From contig JAPTYK010000001.1 of the NCBI GenBank assembly GCA_026913215.1, forward strand, positions 4,464,001-4,528,000: a stretch of DNA of 64,000 nucleotides, read 5' to 3'. Positions 62,356 to 64,000 of the stretch are shown piece after piece. Source of the DNA: Streptomyces diastatochromogenes. Lineage in GTDB: Bacteria > Actinomycetota > Actinomycetes > Streptomycetales > Streptomycetaceae. Numbering within the stretch: the first letter of the stretch is position 1; each line of letters begins with the position of its first letter. The translations under genes and the position numbers were made by a program. The notes beneath the pieces are model-generated. The model worked only from the letters and a program-made list of their open reading frames with translations, ran no database searches and was not told the DNA's origin.

Positions 62356-62382
62356 CGGCGGTCCGGTGCCGCACAGGAGAAG

Positions 62383-62635
62383 CGGCGGCACCCCGAGGCG
62401 CACGGCCCCGCTCCTTTCGGCGGGGCCGTCGCCTTCCGTTCGCGGCGGCTGCGGTCCGGGGCCGTGTCGGAGGGGCGGTGGCACGCCGAGGCGCACGGCC
62501 CCGCTCCTTTCGGCGGGGTCGTCGTCTTTCCGGCCGTCGCGGCTGCGGTCCGGGGCCGTGTCGGAGGGGCGGCGGCACCCCGAGGCGCACGGCATCGCCC
62601 CTTCCGGCGGGGTCGTCGTCTTCCGTGTGTCGTGA
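62383..62635. repeat. 93-94-bp tandem repeat, about three copies, with internal hairpins
   Basis: Units start at 62383, 62476 and 62570 and share CGGCGGCACCCCGAGGCGCA-like DNA, then a hairpin (in unit 1, CGGCCCCGC and GCGGGGCCG around TCCTTTCG), then a GCTGCGGTCCGGGGCCGTGT spacer. A partial unit is recognisable just before 62383. The array lies between the MFS stop and murB; no gene is supported inside it. Confidence 0.85.
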
Positions 62636-62658
62636 GCGCGGCCCGTACCCTTGAGCCC

Positions 62659-63713
62659 GTGCAGCAGATCGCAGACGCTCCCTCGCGCCCCTGACCACCT
62701 TTCGGCTCGGCGGACCCGCCGCCCGGCTCGTCACCGCCACCAGCGACGACGAGGTGATCGCGGCGGTCCGGGAGGCCGACGCCGCAGGGACCCCGCTGCT
62801 GGTGATCGGCGGCGGATCCAACCTGGTCATCGGGGACAAGGGCTTCGACGGCACGGCGCTGCGGATTGCCACCACCGGCTTCCACCTGGACGGGACCCGC
62901 CTGGAGCTCGCCGCGGGCGAGGTCTGGACGGACGCCGTGGCGCGGACCGTCGAGGCCGGGCTCGCCGGGATCGAGTGCCTGGCCGGGATCCCCGGCTCCG
63001 CCGGCGCGACCCCCATCCAGAACGTCGGCGCGTACGGGCAGGACGTCTCCGCCACCGTCACCGAGGTCGTCGCCTACGACCGGCGCGCCGAGGAGACCGT
63101 CACCCTCACGAACGCCGCGTGCGCCTTCTCGTACCGGCACAGCCTCTTCAAGGACCAGCCCGACCGGTACGTCGTGCTGCGGGTCCGCTTCGAACTCGAG
63201 GACGCCGACGGGATGTCGGCGCCGATCAAGTACCCCGAGACCGCCCGCGCCCTCGGCGTGGAGGCCGGGGACCGGGTACCCCTCGCCACCGCCCGCGAGA
63301 CCGTCCTGAAGCTCCGCGCGAGCAAGGGCATGGTCCTGGATCCGGCCGACCACGACACCTGGTCCGCCGGCTCCTTCTTCACCAACCCGATCCTCACGGC
63401 GGGGAGTACGAGGCCTTCCTCGCGCGCGTGGCGGAGCGGCTCGGCCCGGACGTCACCCCGCCCGCCTTCCCGGCGGGCGAGGAGGGAGCCGTGAAGACCT
63501 CGGCGGCCTGGCTCATCGACAGGGCCGGGTTCACCAGGGTACGGCTCCGGGCCCGCCCGGATCTCCACCAAGCACACGCTCGCCCTCACCAACCGGGGCG
63601 AGGCGACCACCGAGGACCTCCTCGCCCTCGCCCGCGAGGTCGTCGCCGGGGTGCGGGAGGCCTTCGGGATCACGCTCGTCAACGAGCCCGTCACCGTGGG
63701 CGTCGAGCTCTAG
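62659..63713 (+). CDS. murB: UDP-N-acetylenolpyruvoylglucosamine reductase MurB (four frameshifts)
   Basis: MurB makes UDP-N-acetylmuramate, an essential step of peptidoglycan synthesis, using FAD and NADPH. Seen: [17 protein letters not shown] (FAD site), [53 protein letters not shown] (with the acid-base Ser), [13 protein letters not shown] and [20 protein letters not shown]. The GTG at 62659 (VQQIADAP) is followed by two breaks in the first 20 codons; others are near 63405 and 63540. The length fits four missing bases. The stop overlaps the converging SDR. Confidence 0.93.
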
Positions 63714-64000
63714 TACGCGACGCCCACGCCCTGCTTGAGCGTCGCGGGGTCGTCGATCATCGCCAGCATCGCGTGGGCCACGTCCGCGCGGGCCAGGAAG
63801 CGGCCCCGGAGCGGGTGCCGCCGACGACCGTGCGGTAGCGGCCGGTGCCCGGCTTGTCCGTCAGCCGGGGCGGGCGCACGGCGGTCCAGTCGGTGCCGCT
63901 CGCGGCGAGCTCGGACTCCATGACCCGCAGGTCGGCGTAGATGTCCTTCAGGACCGCGTTGATGATCGCGAGCATCGCCCTGTCGACGAGGGCTGCCCTC
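63710..64000 (-). CDS. NAD(P)H-binding SDR-like protein, C-terminal part (partial)
   Basis: Only the C-terminal part is in the window: [40 protein letters not shown] and, after a break near 63815, [20 protein letters not shown] to the TAG at 63710. This is the end of an atypical SDR (NmrA/HIM1-like), as in the genes at 27.5 and 56.5 kb. Its stop overlaps that of murB on the other strand. The start lies outside the window. Confidence 0.75.
   Translation of the reverse strand, partial: EGSPRRQGDARDHQRGPEGHLRRPAGHGVRARRERHRLDRRAPAPADGQAGHRPLPHGRRRHPLRGRFLARADVAHAMLAMIDDPATLKQGVGVAY

Overview
The window is high-GC DNA (roughly 70% or more by eye) with GTG/ATG start codons, tightly overlapping operons, DUF397/XRE regulator pairs, an LAXTG-type sortase substrate and an actinobacterial tRNA-rpmG-MaoC block. 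All of this points to a Streptomyces or very close relative. The gene order also resembles, from memory, the chromosomal core around the two nuo loci of Streptomyces coelicolor. || Layout. 1-7.1 kb: the 3' half of the complete complex I operon (nuoH end, nuoI to nuoN), closed by a strong hairpin. 7.1-16.8 kb: a DUF6445-type oxygenase, fumarylacetoacetase, a sortase-anchored coiled-coil surface protein, a CocE/NonD hydrolase, a polyprenyl diphosphate synthase, a LolA-like secreted protein and an M28 aminopeptidase with P-domain. 17.0-21.7 kb: a regulatory island (HTH/zinc-ribbon protein, RsbW-like ATP-binding protein, XRE regulator plus DUF397) interrupted by an IS607-type remnant in which the serine transposase is cut down while the TnpB RNA-guided nuclease is full length. 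21.8-28.9 kb: small metabolic and transport genes, including two HxlR regulators, each divergent from its likely target. 28.9-34.3 kb: a lipoprotein and two paralogous membrane Ser/Thr kinases with extracellular periplasmic-binding-protein sensor domains. 34.3-41.0 kb (minus strand): korAB 2-oxoacid:ferredoxin oxidoreductase and a two-component system with two paralogous histidine kinases and one response regulator. 41.1-51.3 kb: a second nuo operon (A, B, C, H, I, J, K, L, M, N) with no D, E, F or G; its NuoC carries a long Arg/Ser repeat tail. 51.3-58.5 kb: mscL, htpX, yccF, an amino-acid permease, alkB/ogt, a YajQ protein, tRNA-Tyr, an SDR and an amidohydrolase. 58.6-64 kb: tRNA-Thr, tRNA-Met, rpmG, two MaoC dehydratases, a TetR/MFS pair with twin operators, a hairpin tandem repeat, murB and a partial SDR. 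|| How the parts fit. The window is dominated by respiratory energy metabolism: a standard NADH-dependent complex I operon, and a second, input-module-free complex beside korAB, which would make reduced ferredoxin. The kinases and the two-component system lie between the two. || Reading caution. More than 60 frameshifts interrupt about 30 genes, including ones expected to be essential (rpmG, murB). Nearly all look like the loss of one G or C from a short G/C run, and in many genes the length deficit equals the number of breaks seen. I therefore treat these genes as intact in the organism and the frameshifts as sequence errors. Broken genes are given from their true start to their true stop with the break positions noted.
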